A stretch of 64,000 nucleotides of DNA from Bifidobacterium tibiigranuli (GCF_009371885.1 NZ_QLZA01000007.1:62001-126000); one strand, 5' to 3'; counted from the first letter of the stretch, positions 17,434-27,761 are shown. Program-made: numbers and translations. Notes: a model not told the origin generated them from the letters alone.

Positions 17434-20400
17434 TTGGATTGGCACGCCTCGGTATACGGATCGCGCACCGGCCATGAGGGCGGGTACGGCGCATACGACG
17501 ATGACGAATTCGGCTTCGATGAAGGCGAAGACGGCATCGCCTACGGCGCGCAGGAGATCATATCCGACCGCAAGCTGAAGCAGCTAGGCGGATCGGCGTA
17601 CTACCGCGCCTACGAGGTCATATCCAGCGGCCGCATGCACGATATGAGCGTCGCCGACGACGAGGAGACGCCGAACGGGCTGCTGCTCTCGGCCTACGTG
17701 GACAGCGCCGACGGCTATGGCGACGATTACGAGGTCCTTGCAGTCGTTGACGAGCAGGCCAACGACATCACTGAATCGCATTGCACCTGCCCGGCTTTCG
17801 GGCGGTACGGGGCGATCTGCAAGCATGTGATTGCGCTGATTATGGCGTACAACGAGAACCCGCAGAACTTCGAGCTGCAAGGCGGGCCGCTGCGGCGCTC
17901 GCCGACGCAGGACACCACGCGTCTGCTGAAAGCCTTCATGGGCACGCAGGATCGCGAGATGCAGGAGCAGGCCAAGAACCGTCATCTTGCGCTCCTGAAA
18001 ACAGTGAACGGCGAGGCGGCGTCAGCCAAGAAAGGGTCGTCGGCGGCCTCGTCGGCGGCGATGCAGCATATGCCCATCGGCAGCGTCACGCTGCTGCCGA
18101 CCATAGGCCGGTCGATGGGCGCGTGGTATCTGCGGTTGCGGATTGCCGCGCCAAACCGCGCCGCGTCATACGTTGTCAAGGACATCGGTTCGCTGCTGCG
18201 GTCGGTGCGCCGCAACGAGCCGGTGGCCTACGGCAAGAAGCTCGCCTTCGTGCACACCGTGGATTCCTTTGACGAGCGCTCGCGCCGGATGCTTTCGGTG
18301 CTCGGTCGCGCTGTCGATATCCGCCGCAGCGTCGGGGGAGTGGTGCGCCGCAGCATGCCTTCCGAAACCGGCGGCGGGGATATGACGCTGTCCGATGACG
18401 AGATTGCGGATATTCTCGATCTCTACGTTACCGATGCCTCAGACGTTATGGACACTGCGACTTCGGGTAAGACTCGTCAGATTCATCAGGTTCATCAAAT
18501 TCATCAGGACACAGCGGTCTTTTCGCGGCGCACGTCACAGACTGGCCGTGCTGCCGAACGGAACAGTGGCCGAAATGGTGATGGCGACCCCGAAGTCTGC
18601 GCCGTTGGGTACGTTCCGCGCGGCGTGTGGTTCACCCACGCCACATTCGCGCAGGTCAAGGATGGCGACCCCGATCTGGGGCTGCGCATCGTGCGCGCTG
18701 GCGAGTCCTCCCAGACCCAGGGGTTCATCATCCGCCACGCGCGCGCCGTCGAAGACGTGGTGTCGGGAGGGCGGTCGCGCTATGTGATGGTGCGCGAAGA
18801 CGGCACTGATGCCGGTGCTGACGCAGACTTCGGCAGTGCATTCTCCCACGCTCGTGCCCATGCCCAGTCTGATGCGCACGTGACCATCTACCGCTGCTCG
18901 GAGGCGTTCTACCGCAATCGCAAACTCGCGCAGACCTTGTGCGGCAATGGCGAGGAGGGCGAGCTCTTCCTCGCGCAGGACGATGTGGAGGCGTTCTCGC
19001 GCACGGTGCTGCCATTCCTCGATGTGGTTGAGGGCGATGCCGTTGGGGACGATGCCGGCAAAAGCGATGCAGGCGAAGGCGACGGTGAAGGCAGCAGTGA
19101 CGTCGGCGGTGCGAAAGGCGATATTGTCGCAGATACCGGTGTGATGGACGATGCTGCACCTTCGCTAACTTCGAACAAGGGCCTGCGCGTACGCCTTCCC
19201 GCCGAGCTGTTGCAACGCAAGCCCGAGCCGTGCCTGATCGAGATATACCTCGACCGGGATCGCTCCGTGGGCGGGGTCACCTGCGATGTGCAGGCGCGGT
19301 ATGGCGATCGGCGCTTCCATGTGTTCGACGGCATTCCTACGGATGGCGTCACCGATGGCGTGGCGCGTGACCGTCAGAGCGAGCGGCTCGCCGTCGAGGC
19401 GGTGCGTCACTACTTCCCCATGCCGCAGGGCAATATCGCGTTTCTGCCGGAGCATAATGACGAGGCGATCTACAAGCTCATCAGTGAGGGACTGCCGGTG
19501 CTGCGCTCGCTCGGCACCGTGTTCTCGACGCCGTCTTTCGACGGGCTGACGTCAGCTCCGCGGCCAAATATCAAGGTCGGGCTGTCGCTGAGTTCCGGAC
19601 TGGTCGAAATCTCGCCGATCGCCGACGAAATCGACCCCGATGACGTGCCTGCGCTGCTCAATAGCTATCGCAAGCGCCGCCGTTTCCACCGCCTGCGCAA
19701 CGGGGCTTTCGTTGATATGCGCGATGTGAATGCCAGCGCTGTGGATGAGCTTGCGTCTGACTTGGGGCTTTCCGCCGCAGCCTTCGACAAGGGCTCGGTG
19801 ACGGTGCCCGCCTACGAGGCCTACTATCTCGACCATCAGGTGGACGACGCCGACAAGTCCGAGGGATTCAAGGATTACCTCGATGATCTGCGGGTGATCG
19901 ATCCGAAGACCTATCAGGTGCCGGATTCGCTGCAAGACGTGCTCAGGCCGTATCAGGCTGAGGGTTTCCGCTGGCTGAGCGCAGTGTGCGACAAGGGCTT
20001 CGGCGGCATTCTGGCCGATGAGATGGGCCTGGGCAAAACCGTGCAGCTGCTCTCGCTCTTGGTTGCGCGGCGTGAGGAGAGCCGCAAGGTGGGGCCAAGC
20101 CTCATCGTGTGTCCGGCGTCGCTGGTCTACAACTGGGCGGCGGAATGCGAGCGATTCGCGCCGGAACTGAATGTGCTGGCCGTCGCGGGCAACAAGGCCT
20201 CACGGCGCGCCATGCTTGACGAAGCCAAGGCACAGTATGCGCGGATCGGTCAAGCTAGGCAATCCGGGCAAGCCAATGCAGGTACTACCGGTATAGCTGA
20301 TGCCGGCACCGTCGCTGCGAGCACCGGCTGGCAGGGCGCGAAAACCGCGTCGCAAACCGAAAGCAGCGAACGCACCTCCGATGTGCTTATCACGTCATAC

Positions 20401-21615
20401 GATCTGCTGCGGCGGGATATCGCGGATTATCAGGGGCTTGAATGCTTCTGCATGGTGCTGGATGAGGCGCAGTACATCAAGAATCATGCGACCAAGGCCT
20501 CGAAGGCTGTGCGCTCCGTGAATGCCCGTCACCGCTTCGCGCTCACCGGCACGCCTATCGAGAATCGGCTCTCGGAACTGTGGAGCATCTTCGATTTTCT
20601 CATGCCGGGCATGCTCGGGTCGTACGCGCATTTCCGCGAGCGCTTCGAAATGCCCATCCTGAGCGATGACGAGGATGCGCAAGGCAAGCTGCAGGCCTTC
20701 GTCGGGCCGTTCATTCTGCGCCGGCTCAAGGCGGACGTGCTCAAGGATCTGCCTGACAAGATTGAGAACGTCATTGCGGTACCTTTGGAAGGCGAGCAGC
20801 GGCAGCTGTACGCGGCCCTTGAACAGCGCCTGCGCGCGACGCTTCTGAAACAGCGCGATATCGAATTCGCCACCGGCAAGATTCAGATTCTCGCGCAGCT
20901 CACACGGCTGCGGCAGGCCTGCTGCGACCCGAGACTGCTGTATTCCAATGTGGGCGAAAACGTGGTCGAAGCGAATGCAAAGGCCTGGGGCATGCCAGCC
21001 CGCACACTTGAGGAGTCGCAGGAGGCAACGGCGAAACGCGAGTTGGCGGCTTCGGCGAGCTCAACGGCATCGGGCAGAAAGGCCCGCAAAGTACCTTCGG
21101 TCAAACTCGATGCCATCGAAGAGCTGGTGTCGAGCTGCCAGGATGCGGGGCGCAAGATGCTCATCTTCTCGCAGTTCACGAGCTACCTGGACCTGATTGC
21201 CGAGCGGCTGCGCGCGGGCGGCGTGGATTACGACGTCATCACCGGGGCAACGCCGAAGAAGCGCCGCGTCGAGCTGGTCGACCAGTTCAACCGCGACGAT
21301 ACGCCAGTGTTCCTCATCTCGCTCAAGGCCGGCAACACTGGCCTCAACCTGACTGGGGCCTGCGTCGTGGTGCACGCCGACCCGTGGTGGAACGCCGCCG
21401 CGCAGGATCAGGCCACCGACCGCGCCCACCGCATCGGCCAGACGCAGGATGTCAACGTCTACCAGATCGTCGCGAAGGACACCATCGAGGAGCGCATCCT
21501 TGCCCTGCAGCAGTCCAAAAGCGATCTGGCCTCACGCTTCGTCGATTCGGCTTCGTCGTCCGGCGCCGCCGTCTCCCGGCTCACCAAGGACGATCTACTG
21601 GCATTGCTGGGCTAG
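17434..21615 (+). CDS. SWIM-zinc-finger SNF2-family helicase
   Basis: 1393-residue DNA-dependent ATPase. An N-terminal SWIM finger (CTCPAF...CKHVI, ~118-134) is followed by a long bacterial SNF2-associated middle region. The SNF2 core has Walker A DEMGLGKT (~861), the DEAQ box (~1007) and GTPIENR; the helicase C half has FSQFTSYLD (~1242), KAGNTGLNL and QATDRAHRIGQ (~1327). Such Swi2/Snf2 proteins remodel DNA-protein complexes in transcription recycling or repair. Start is TTG at 17434, preceded by GAGGAGA. Residues ~350-358 contain a small repeat (QIHQVHQIHQ) from three 9-bp DNA units. Several Ala/Thr- or Asp/Gly-rich insertions look variable. Monocistronic. Confidence 0.9.
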   Translation: MDWHASVYGSRTGHEGGYGAYDDDEFGFDEGEDGIAYGAQEIISDRKLKQLGGSAYYRAYEVISSGRMHDMSVADDEETPNGLLLSAYVDSADGYGDDYEVLAVVDEQANDITESHCTCPAFGRYGAICKHVIALIMAYNENPQNFELQGGPLRRSPTQDTTRLLKAFMGTQDREMQEQAKNRHLALLKTVNGEAASAKKGSSAASSAAMQHMPIGSVTLLPTIGRSMGAWYLRLRIAAPNRAASYVVKDIGSLLRSVRRNEPVAYGKKLAFVHTVDSFDERSRRMLSVLGRAVDIRRSVGGVVRRSMPSETGGGDMTLSDDEIADILDLYVTDASDVMDTATSGKTRQIHQVHQIHQDTAVFSRRTSQTGRAAERNSGRNGDGDPEVCAVGYVPRGVWFTHATFAQVKDGDPDLGLRIVRAGESSQTQGFIIRHARAVEDVVSGGRSRYVMVREDGTDAGADADFGSAFSHARAHAQSDAHVTIYRCSEAFYRNRKLAQTLCGNGEEGELFLAQDDVEAFSRTVLPFLDVVEGDAVGDDAGKSDAGEGDGEGSSDVGGAKGDIVADTGVMDDAAPSLTSNKGLRVRLPAELLQRKPEPCLIEIYLDRDRSVGGVTCDVQARYGDRRFHVFDGIPTDGVTDGVARDRQSERLAVEAVRHYFPMPQGNIAFLPEHNDEAIYKLISEGLPVLRSLGTVFSTPSFDGLTSAPRPNIKVGLSLSSGLVEISPIADEIDPDDVPALLNSYRKRRRFHRLRNGAFVDMRDVNASAVDELASDLGLSAAAFDKGSVTVPAYEAYYLDHQVDDADKSEGFKDYLDDLRVIDPKTYQVPDSLQDVLRPYQAEGFRWLSAVCDKGFGGILADEMGLGKTVQLLSLLVARREESRKVGPSLIVCPASLVYNWAAECERFAPELNVLAVAGNKASRRAMLDEAKAQYARIGQARQSGQANAGTTGIADAGTVAASTGWQGAKTASQTESSERTSDVLITSYDLLRRDIADYQGLECFCMVLDEAQYIKNHATKASKAVRSVNARHRFALTGTPIENRLSELWSIFDFLMPGMLGSYAHFRERFEMPILSDDEDAQGKLQAFVGPFILRRLKADVLKDLPDKIENVIAVPLEGEQRQLYAALEQRLRATLLKQRDIEFATGKIQILAQLTRLRQACCDPRLLYSNVGENVVEANAKAWGMPARTLEESQEATAKRELAASASSTASGRKARKVPSVKLDAIEELVSSCQDAGRKMLIFSQFTSYLDLIAERLRAGGVDYDVITGATPKKRRVELVDQFNRDDTPVFLISLKAGNTGLNLTGACVVVHADPWWNAAAQDQATDRAHRIGQTQDVNVYQIVAKDTIEERILALQQSKSDLASRFVDSASSSGAAVSRLTKDDLLALLG

Positions 21616-21734
21616 CTGGCAGCGGAACCGTGCGCAGCAGAACGCCTGCGGTCACATGCCCATATGTTCCCTAGTTATTAATTATTGCGGATCGTCAATC
21701 GGCATCCCGGATCGGTATCTCTCGCGAGGCAGGA

Positions 21735-21780
21735 TGCCGCCGGCCGCCTCGAACATAGTAGCGAGGCAGCCGGCGTCTTT
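21735..21780. terminator. Hairpin between convergent SNF2 and DUF3100 genes
   Basis: 13-bp arms with one mismatch (21739-21751 and 21762-21774), followed rightward by GTCTTT. Placed between two convergent stops, so probably bidirectional. Confidence 0.65.
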
Positions 21781-21789
21781 GGCTTGTTG

Positions 21790-23139
21790 TCAGCTCCACA
21801 GGCCCAAGGCCAGCTCGGCCACGCACACCGACAGCAAGTACGATGCGGCGACCGACACGAGGCCGACAGGGATGATTTTCCAGCCGAGGCCCTTGAGCAG
21901 CGACAGCTTGGTGCCGACGGTCAGACCGGCGATGGACAAGACGACCGTGCAGATGGACAGGAAGTCGACCGGGGTGGTCATCGCCGTCACCCATTTCGCA
22001 ATCGGGCTGATCGGGGAGCTGATGATGACGCCGAGCGTGACGATCATGACCATCGCGGGGACCTTGTTCCGTGTGAGCTTCGAGAGCGCCATGCCGGCTG
22101 CGGCGAGCGCCGCCACCAGCAGATAGCCGACTACGAGCTGGTAGGTGAAGGACTTGGTGGCGATGGCGGTGATCGGGATGCCGATGACGACGAGAATGAC
22201 GAAAATAACCCAGGTCGGCATAGTCACCAGGCTCTCCGGCTTCTTCTCCACTTCGCCAGACGGCGCAGCGGAGATCTCTGCGGTGATGGGGCGGACGTTG
22301 TCATGGGCGAGCTTGTTGTAGAGCTTTTCCGCAAGCGGCAGCGCGACATATACGCCGACGTACACGCCGATGAGGCCGGTGATGACGTTCGAGGTCGCAG
22401 CCATCGCCAGCACCTCGTTTGCCATATTGGGATGCTCTGCCGTGATGGCGCCGGTGGCTGCCGCCATCATCGAGCCGGATCCGACTCCTGCGCCCATGGC
22501 GAGCGCGAGCGGGTTGAAGATGTGCAGCTGGCTGGTGACGGATGCGATCAGCCCGACGAGGATGGTGCCGAACAGCGTGCCGAAGATGTACATGGTGAGT
22601 ACGCCACGGTATTGGGGCGAGCCGGAGCCGTATCGTTCGCTGACCATGGCGAACGACCCTTCACGGTCGATGGAGAACGTCGCACCGATGGTGGACGGGC
22701 CCATATGCAGCAGCACCGCCAACGGCAGCGCGAGCAGAATCGTGGCGAACATGTGCCCCAGCTCCTGCAGCAGCAGCGCCGGCCCGGCGTGCACCAGCAG
22801 CATGATGCTCGGGCCCATGGTGAAGGCGAGCCTAGCGGTGAGCAGCAGCACGGCCACGTCCATGATCTTCTGTGCAATGGCGACATCGCGCTCGCTGAAC
22901 GGCCTGAATTTCTGCGCGGACACCACTGTGCCGATGACCAGACCCCAGAGCATGGGAAGCAGCGTAACCTTAATGGATTTTCCGAGCGGGATGATCAGCG
23001 GGCCGGCGATCTGCGATACCGCGGCTATCAGTAGTACGATGACGCTGACGATAAGAACGGCTTTTTTGGGGAATTCAGGCTTGTGATGAGGTGCATCTGG
23101 AGCGTTGGGTGCGGCCGACTCGGTTTGCGCTGCGGACAT
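21790..23139 (-). CDS. DUF3100 membrane transporter-like protein
   Basis: 449 residues with about ten to twelve hydrophobic helices. The Gly-rich motif LAMGAGVGSGSMMAA and the paired-repeat feel (SNVITGLIGVYVGVYVALP) fit the DUF3100 family, thought to be transporters and often found beside amidohydrolases or peptidases. Substrate unknown. Start at 23139 is set by a strong GGAGG five bases upstream. A divergent AsnC-type regulator begins 164 bp away and probably controls it. Confidence 0.7.
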   Translation of the reverse strand: MSAAQTESAAPNAPDAPHHKPEFPKKAVLIVSVIVLLIAAVSQIAGPLIIPLGKSIKVTLLPMLWGLVIGTVVSAQKFRPFSERDVAIAQKIMDVAVLLLTARLAFTMGPSIMLLVHAGPALLLQELGHMFATILLALPLAVLLHMGPSTIGATFSIDREGSFAMVSERYGSGSPQYRGVLTMYIFGTLFGTILVGLIASVTSQLHIFNPLALAMGAGVGSGSMMAAATGAITAEHPNMANEVLAMAATSNVITGLIGVYVGVYVALPLAEKLYNKLAHDNVRPITAEISAAPSGEVEKKPESLVTMPTWVIFVILVVIGIPITAIATKSFTYQLVVGYLLVAALAAAGMALSKLTRNKVPAMVMIVTLGVIISSPISPIAKWVTAMTTPVDFLSICTVVLSIAGLTVGTKLSLLKGLGWKIIPVGLVSVAASYLLSVCVAELALGLWS

Positions 23140-23302
23140 GGCGTCCTCCTTAGGTTGAAGTCTCGCGGGGAGATGATTCACGGGTATTCGGGCTGGGTTG
23201 GTAACGTTCTGCGTTGCTGAACGATATTGCTGAAACATAGGCGGTCAAATGTTAACTGATGTAACGAATACATTGCCGTGAAGTAATCTAGGCACATACT
23301 CC

Positions 23303-24337
23303 GTGTCTATGCAGGATACATCACAGATTGCCGTATCAGATGACGAATATCGTCTGATCAATGCGTTGCAGATATCGCCCTGGGCCCCATGGTCGGTGCC
23401 GGCTTCAGTGCTGGGGCAGGACCCCGTCACCCTCGCCCGGCATTGGGCGCGCTTGGAACGCTGCGGCATCGCCTGGATAGGGGCGTACCTTTCCGGCAAC
23501 GCCGCCAAGGCCAGCGCCCTGTTCGAGCTGTCCTGCCCGCCATCTCAAGTGCTCGCGGTCGCCCGCAGTCTCGCCTACGACAAGGAGGTGCTCACCATCG
23601 ACCTGACCACCGGCGCGCGCGATCTGCTGCTGACGGTGCTGTGCGAGGACTTCCAGGAGCTGCAGCACTATGCGGTTGAACGCATGCGGCTACTTCCCCA
23701 GGTCGTGAGCATGCGCACGCAGATCGTCACTTCGAACCGGCTCACCTTCGACGCGCGCACATGGCGGCTCAATGTCCTGACGCCAGCCGAGGTCCGCCAG
23801 CTGGCGCAATACCAGAAAAGCCAGAACGAGCGCGGTCTCGCCGTGCAGCGCAAGCCCGATCGGCGCGAACGCGATCTGATTGCCTCCGCGCTCAGGCATG
23901 ACCCGCGCATGAGCATGGAATCGCTGGCGCGCTATACCGGCATTCCGTCGCAGCGGGCGCGCGACTGCCTCAGCTTGTCGCTTGCCGAAGGCGATATCGT
24001 GCTGCGTGCTGAAATCGCCAGGATTCTGTCGCAAACGCCGGTGTATGCGTGGCTGTTCATCAAGGTCGCTGCGGGGCAAGTTCCCAAGACGCTCAAAAGC
24101 CTTGCCGCCATGCCCGAGACAAGACTGGCGACCGCTGTCATGGGCAGCTGCGACATCGCCCTGGCCGCGTGGCTGAAAAGCCTGGAGGATCTCGAACGCC
24201 TGAAAACCGCGCTGGCGCAGCAGCTGGGCTTAAGCGTTGTTGACACGTCCATCGTCATGCGCACCCCGGTTCATCTGCACGAATGGCTGAACGAAGCCGG
24301 GCTGCGCATACGCGCCGGCGATGCGCAGCCGGGCTGA
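23303..24337 (+). CDS. Lrp/AsnC-type transcriptional regulator, duplicated module
   Basis: 344 residues, about twice a normal Lrp protein. There appear to be two HTH-plus-ligand modules: one from about residue 10 (EYRLINALQISPW...SVLGQDPVTLARHWARLERCG), the second from about 190 (RDLIASALRHDPRMSMESLARYTGIPSQRARDCL). Each is followed by a sandwich domain (for example YAWLFIKVAAGQ). Start is GTG at 23303 or ATG at 23309. Divergent from the DUF3100 gene across a short intergenic region containing CGTTC...GAACG (about 23205-23222), a possible site. Likely a local amino-acid-responsive regulator of that transporter (inference). Confidence 0.75.
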   Translation: MSMQDTSQIAVSDDEYRLINALQISPWAPWSVPASVLGQDPVTLARHWARLERCGIAWIGAYLSGNAAKASALFELSCPPSQVLAVARSLAYDKEVLTIDLTTGARDLLLTVLCEDFQELQHYAVERMRLLPQVVSMRTQIVTSNRLTFDARTWRLNVLTPAEVRQLAQYQKSQNERGLAVQRKPDRRERDLIASALRHDPRMSMESLARYTGIPSQRARDCLSLSLAEGDIVLRAEIARILSQTPVYAWLFIKVAAGQVPKTLKSLAAMPETRLATAVMGSCDIALAAWLKSLEDLERLKTALAQQLGLSVVDTSIVMRTPVHLHEWLNEAGLRIRAGDAQPG

Positions 24338-24393
24338 TGCGGAGTGAGGATGAATCTGCCTGTTCTGTCCCGCAGGCGCTGAACAATGTGGGT

Positions 24394-24996
24394 ATGAGCA
24401 ACGTTCTTGTTATCACCAGCAATCCTGAGCCTGCCTCGCTTACCGACGCGGTGGGTGAGGCCTTCGCGGCGGGTGCACGCGGGCGCGGAGCGCAGGCGGA
24501 GGTGCTCGATCTGTACGAGGTCGGCTTCAATCCGGTCTATAGCGCCGAGGACCGTGCACACTATCTTGGACAGGCACCGGTGCCTGACGATGTGGTGCCG
24601 ATACAGGGCAAACTGGCGGATGCGGATGTCATCGCGCTCGTCTTTCCGGTGTATTGGTACACTATGCCGGCGATGGTCAAAGGATTCTTCGACCGGGTCA
24701 TCTGCCGTGGGTTCGCCTACGACGCGGCCACCGGTAAGCCGCTTGCGCTCGCGGGCAAGACGGTGCGTGTGATTGCACTCACCGGCGGCGCACGGCAGTG
24801 GTACGAGTCGGACGGCATCGATGCCGCGCTGCGCAACCAGATATGCGCGCAGACCTTCACGAAGTACTGCGGCGTGGACGATGTGGACCTCGTGTATGTT
24901 GACAATCTGAGCATGGGAGATGACGACTCAGCTAAGCGCGCTGCCGCTGCCTTGCAGCTCGAACGCATCACAGCACTCGGCGCGTCGCTGGTCTGA
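24394..24996 (+). CDS. NAD(P)H oxidoreductase, flavodoxin fold
   Basis: 200-residue FMN or FAD enzyme of the KefF/MdaB/YwrO group that reduces quinones or related acceptors with two electrons. Support comes from the N-terminal [14 protein letters not shown] phosphate loop, the [10 protein letters not shown] block, [19 protein letters not shown] (flavin contact) and TGGARQWY. The start at 24394 is chosen by homology; the ribosome site is weak. Sits between the AsnC regulator and gltX, 71 bp before gltX. Confidence 0.8.
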   Translation: MSNVLVITSNPEPASLTDAVGEAFAAGARGRGAQAEVLDLYEVGFNPVYSAEDRAHYLGQAPVPDDVVPIQGKLADADVIALVFPVYWYTMPAMVKGFFDRVICRGFAYDAATGKPLALAGKTVRVIALTGGARQWYESDGIDAALRNQICAQTFTKYCGVDDVDLVYVDNLSMGDDDSAKRAAAALQLERITALGASLV

Positions 24997-25066
24997 AGGT
25001 CGGCTGGGCAGACGGCAGGCCAGCGGGTATGCCGCCACGTCCCAGTTGCGCGGCACAATAGGGCGT

Positions 25067-26614
25067 ATGACTCAAGCTGAAATCGCAACCCAAGCACGAC
25101 CCGCCGCCGAAGGCAAGCCCGAACTCCCTGAAAACGTCCGCGTCCGATTCTGCCCGTCGCCCACCGGCACCCCGCACGTCGGCATGGTGCGCACCGCGCT
25201 GTTCAACTGGGCGCAGGCGCGCCACAGCCACGGCACCTTCGTGTTCCGCATCGAAGACACCGACGCCGTGCGCGACAGCGAGGAAAGCTACAACCAGATT
25301 CTCGACGCGCTCAAATGGCTCGGCATCGACTGGGACGAGGGTGTTGAAGTGGGCGGCCCCGACGGCCCGTATCGCCAGTCCGAGCGCAGCGCAATCTACA
25401 GCGATGTCGCGCAAAAGCTCCTGGATGCCGGCTACGCCTACGAATCGTATTCGACCTCCGACGAAATCGAGGCGCGTAATCTCGCCGCAGGCCGTCCGAA
25501 GGCCTTCGGCTACGACGGCTACGACCGCGATTTGACCGAGGAGCAGAAGGCCGCCTTCCGCGCCGAGGGCCGTAAGCCTGCGCTGCGCATCCGCATGCCC
25601 GATGACGATGTCGCCTTTGACGATTTAATTCGCGGGCGCATCGAGTTCAAGGCCGGTTCAGTGCCGGACTACGTGATCGTACGGCCGAATGGCGACCCGC
25701 TCTACACCCTGACCAACCCGGTCGATGACGCGATGATGCGCGTCAATGTCGTGCTGCGCGGCGAGGACCTGCTCAGCTCCACGCCACGGCAGATTGTGCT
25801 CTACCGTTATCTCATCGCGCTTGGCGTGGCGAGCGAAATGCCGCTGTTCGGCCATATGCCGTATGTGATGGGCGAAGGCAAGAAGAAGCTCTCGAAGCGC
25901 GATCCGGAGTCGAACCTCTTCCTGCATCGCGAGAACGGGTTCATCCCCGAAGGACTGCTCAATTACTTGGCGCTGCTCGGCTGGTCGATTGGCCCCGACC
26001 GCGACGTGTTCTCCATGAGCGAGCTGATCGAGCATTTCGACGTGCGCGATGTGAAAGCCAATCCGGCCCACTTCGATATCGACAAGGCCATTGCCATCAA
26101 CGCCGAACATATTCGTATGCTCGAGCCGCAGGACTTCCTGAATCGCTCCGTGCCCTACCTGCACCGTGATGGCGTGGTTTCGGCCGACTCGTGGGGCGCG
26201 CTTACCGACCGTGAACGGGAGATTCTGAGCGCTTCTGCCGAACTGGTCCAGCCGCGCGTGCGGCTGCTCGGCGAGGTGTCGGGCATGGTCGGCAGCCTGC
26301 TGAGCGACGCGGAATACCTCGAACCCGAGGCTGACGCGCGCAAGCAGCTCAAGGACTCGGCAGCCGACGTGCTCGGCAAGGCCATCGCTGCGCTGGAGCC
26401 AATCGAAGAATCCGCCTGGACGACCGATAACCTGCACGAGACGCTGACCCAGGCACTGGTGGAGGATGGCAGCTACAAGCCCCGGCTCGCCTTCGGCCCG
26501 GTGCGCGTGGCGATGTCCGGCCGCCGCGTATCCCCGCCGCTGTTCGAGTCCATGCAGATCGTCGGCAAGACGATCAGCGTGGCGCGGCTCAAGGGGTTGC
26601 TTGCGCAGTTGTGA
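25067..26614 (+). CDS. gltX: Glutamyl-tRNA synthetase
   Basis: 515-residue class I synthetase charging tRNA-Glu. The HIGH-type motif is [11 protein letters not shown] near the N-terminus and the KMSKS-type loop is [10 protein letters not shown] (~265). The remaining blocks ([26 protein letters not shown]) are standard for GltX. The ATG at 25067 begins the conserved sequence; longer reading frames extend upstream without support. tRNA-Glu and tRNA-Gln genes lie 0.5 kb downstream. If this organism lacks GlnRS, the enzyme may also charge tRNA-Gln for amidotransfer; the window does not show this. Confidence 0.95.
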   Translation: MTQAEIATQARPAAEGKPELPENVRVRFCPSPTGTPHVGMVRTALFNWAQARHSHGTFVFRIEDTDAVRDSEESYNQILDALKWLGIDWDEGVEVGGPDGPYRQSERSAIYSDVAQKLLDAGYAYESYSTSDEIEARNLAAGRPKAFGYDGYDRDLTEEQKAAFRAEGRKPALRIRMPDDDVAFDDLIRGRIEFKAGSVPDYVIVRPNGDPLYTLTNPVDDAMMRVNVVLRGEDLLSSTPRQIVLYRYLIALGVASEMPLFGHMPYVMGEGKKKLSKRDPESNLFLHRENGFIPEGLLNYLALLGWSIGPDRDVFSMSELIEHFDVRDVKANPAHFDIDKAIAINAEHIRMLEPQDFLNRSVPYLHRDGVVSADSWGALTDREREILSASAELVQPRVRLLGEVSGMVGSLLSDAEYLEPEADARKQLKDSAADVLGKAIAALEPIEESAWTTDNLHETLTQALVEDGSYKPRLAFGPVRVAMSGRRVSPPLFESMQIVGKTISVARLKGLLAQL

Positions 26615-26686
26615 TACAGAAACCGTGATGTATACGGCTGTGGCGTTTTCCTAAAAGCTGCCGCAGCAGCCAGAAGGAATTGACGA

Positions 26687-26804
26687 CTCTGTCTTGTTTC
26701 TGACAATAAGCCTCAAATAACGGCAGAAACGAGACAGACTATGGTGAACTCTGTCTTGTACCTGACATTTGACGCCGGAAACTGTCGCAAACAAGACAGA
26801 GTTC
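26687..26804. repeat. Two adjacent CTCTGTCTTGT hairpins downstream of gltX
   Basis: CTCTGTCTTGT with a related CGAGACAG arm forms an imperfect hairpin (26688-26739). A second hairpin has perfect 14-bp arms (26746-26759 and 26791-26804). Both left arms continue with a shared CTGACA. They may end gltX transcription, though there is no T-run. The rest of 26805-27095 holds further short palindromes (for example AGGCAACGCA/TGCGTTGCCT near 26958-26978) and the tRNA promoter region. Confidence 0.6.
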
Positions 26805-27095
26805 GGGTGGCGCCGGATATGCTTTACGGCTCGACGTTGTCTCGCGTCCCGAGTCCGGAGGACTGGTGTGGTAGCCGTCCAGCCATAGCTCAGCCGAAGG
26901 TTTGACGGTGTCTTCGTCACCGTCCTTCGCAGCCTTAGCGGCTGCTCACTTCACCTACAGGCAACGCACTGCGTTGCCTGCTTAACGGTTCAGCACTGCG
27001 CTGCCCGCTTTACGGCTCGACACGCCGTCTTGCGCTTGGTGACGAATGCCGGTATATTTACATGCTGTTGCTTGAAAGGGCGATAGATAATTTAA

Positions 27096-27168
27096 GCCTC
27101 CATCGTCTAGCGGTCTAGGACTACGCCCTCTCACGGCGCCAACACCGGTTCAAATCCGGTTGGAGGTA
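27096..27168 (+). tRNA. tRNA-Glu (anticodon CTC)
   Basis: Acceptor GCCTCCA pairs with TGGAGGT, discriminator A at 27168. The anticodon loop CTCTCAC sits on a GCC/GGC stem. The T-arm reads CCGGTTCAAATCCGG. A -10-like TAGATAAT lies just upstream. Confidence 0.93.
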
Positions 27169-27209
27169 CGAAGACGCTGTAGCTGCTCGCAGCTGCGACG
27201 CCTGCCAAT

Positions 27210-27281
27210 TGGGGTATGGTGTAATTGGCAACACGGCAGTTTCTGGTACTGTTGTTCTTGGTTCGAGTCCAGGTACCCCAG
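27210..27281 (+). tRNA. tRNA-Gln (anticodon CTG)
   Basis: Acceptor TGGGGTA pairs with TACCCCA, discriminator G at 27281. The anticodon loop is TTCTGGT. The T-arm contains GGTTCGAGTCC. Lies 41 bp after tRNA-Glu, probably on one transcript. Confidence 0.93.
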
Positions 27282-27289
27282 CAAATACG

Positions 27290-27325
27290 AAAGCCCTACA
27301 GCCACAACGGCTGCGGGGCTTTCCC
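27290..27325 (+). terminator. Terminator of the tRNA-Glu/tRNA-Gln transcript
   Basis: AAAGCCC...GGGGCTTT (27290-27296 and 27315-27322) with an inner CAGCC/GGCTG stem, eight bases after tRNA-Gln. Confidence 0.75.
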
Positions 27326-27484
27326 ATATTCTCTCTGCTGATCTACGTCGTTGCAGAGGCTCTGAACGAAATCAGCAACGGCGGTGCAGCTCATGTAAGG
27401 CACGCCGTGAAAAGTGCACACAATCGATGTTATTATATGGAAGCACAGATACCCACAATTGAAGCGGGTGTTTCGGGCGACATG

Positions 27485-27497
27485 TCGAACCGGTTGA
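27485..27497. promoter_or_regulatory. Possible LacI-type operator before the sugar ABC operon
   Basis: TCGAACCGGTTGA has a CG-centred AACCGGTT core, the style of LacI-family operators that often control such operons. No regulator gene is adjacent. Otherwise 27326-27583 shows nothing recognisable. Confidence 0.35.
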
Positions 27498-27583
27498 TTT
27501 TAGGTCGTCAACCGTGAGACGATATGAAACACGATGTGCGAACACAGTGATGTGAGCGCACAGCACACATAGAAAGAAGGGCG

Positions 27584-27718
27584 ATGATGCCACGTATCTT
27601 CTACCGGCCGCAGCGGCCGGATCGCGCCATGGCCTCGCAGGAGGCCGGGCACGAGACCTTGTTCTCTCGCGCATGGTTCGCTTTGCGAGGGCAAATTCAG
27701 CGGGGAGGGGGGGGCTGA
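27584..27718 (+). other. Short ORF frame-linked to the sugar-binding gene through a G8 tract
   Basis: ATG at 27584 follows AAGAAGGG, the best ribosome site in the region, and encodes 44 residues ending at TGA 27716-27718. Eight consecutive Gs at 27707-27714 directly precede this stop. Removing one G would join this frame to the sugar-binding lipoprotein frame and supply a basic stretch (RRPNAGRGKR) before its signal peptide. So this may be the true 5' part of the gene in an off phase, or a sequencing error. Confidence 0.5.
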
Positions 27719-27761
27719 CAGGTCTTCCCGCCGTCCCAACGCAGGCAGGGGCAAGCGCGTC

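Noticed and set aside
21685..23034. 449-codon rightward frame opposite the DUF3100 gene
   Set aside because: Composition is extremely rich in Asp, Gly, His and Arg, typical of antisense to a membrane protein in high-GC DNA.
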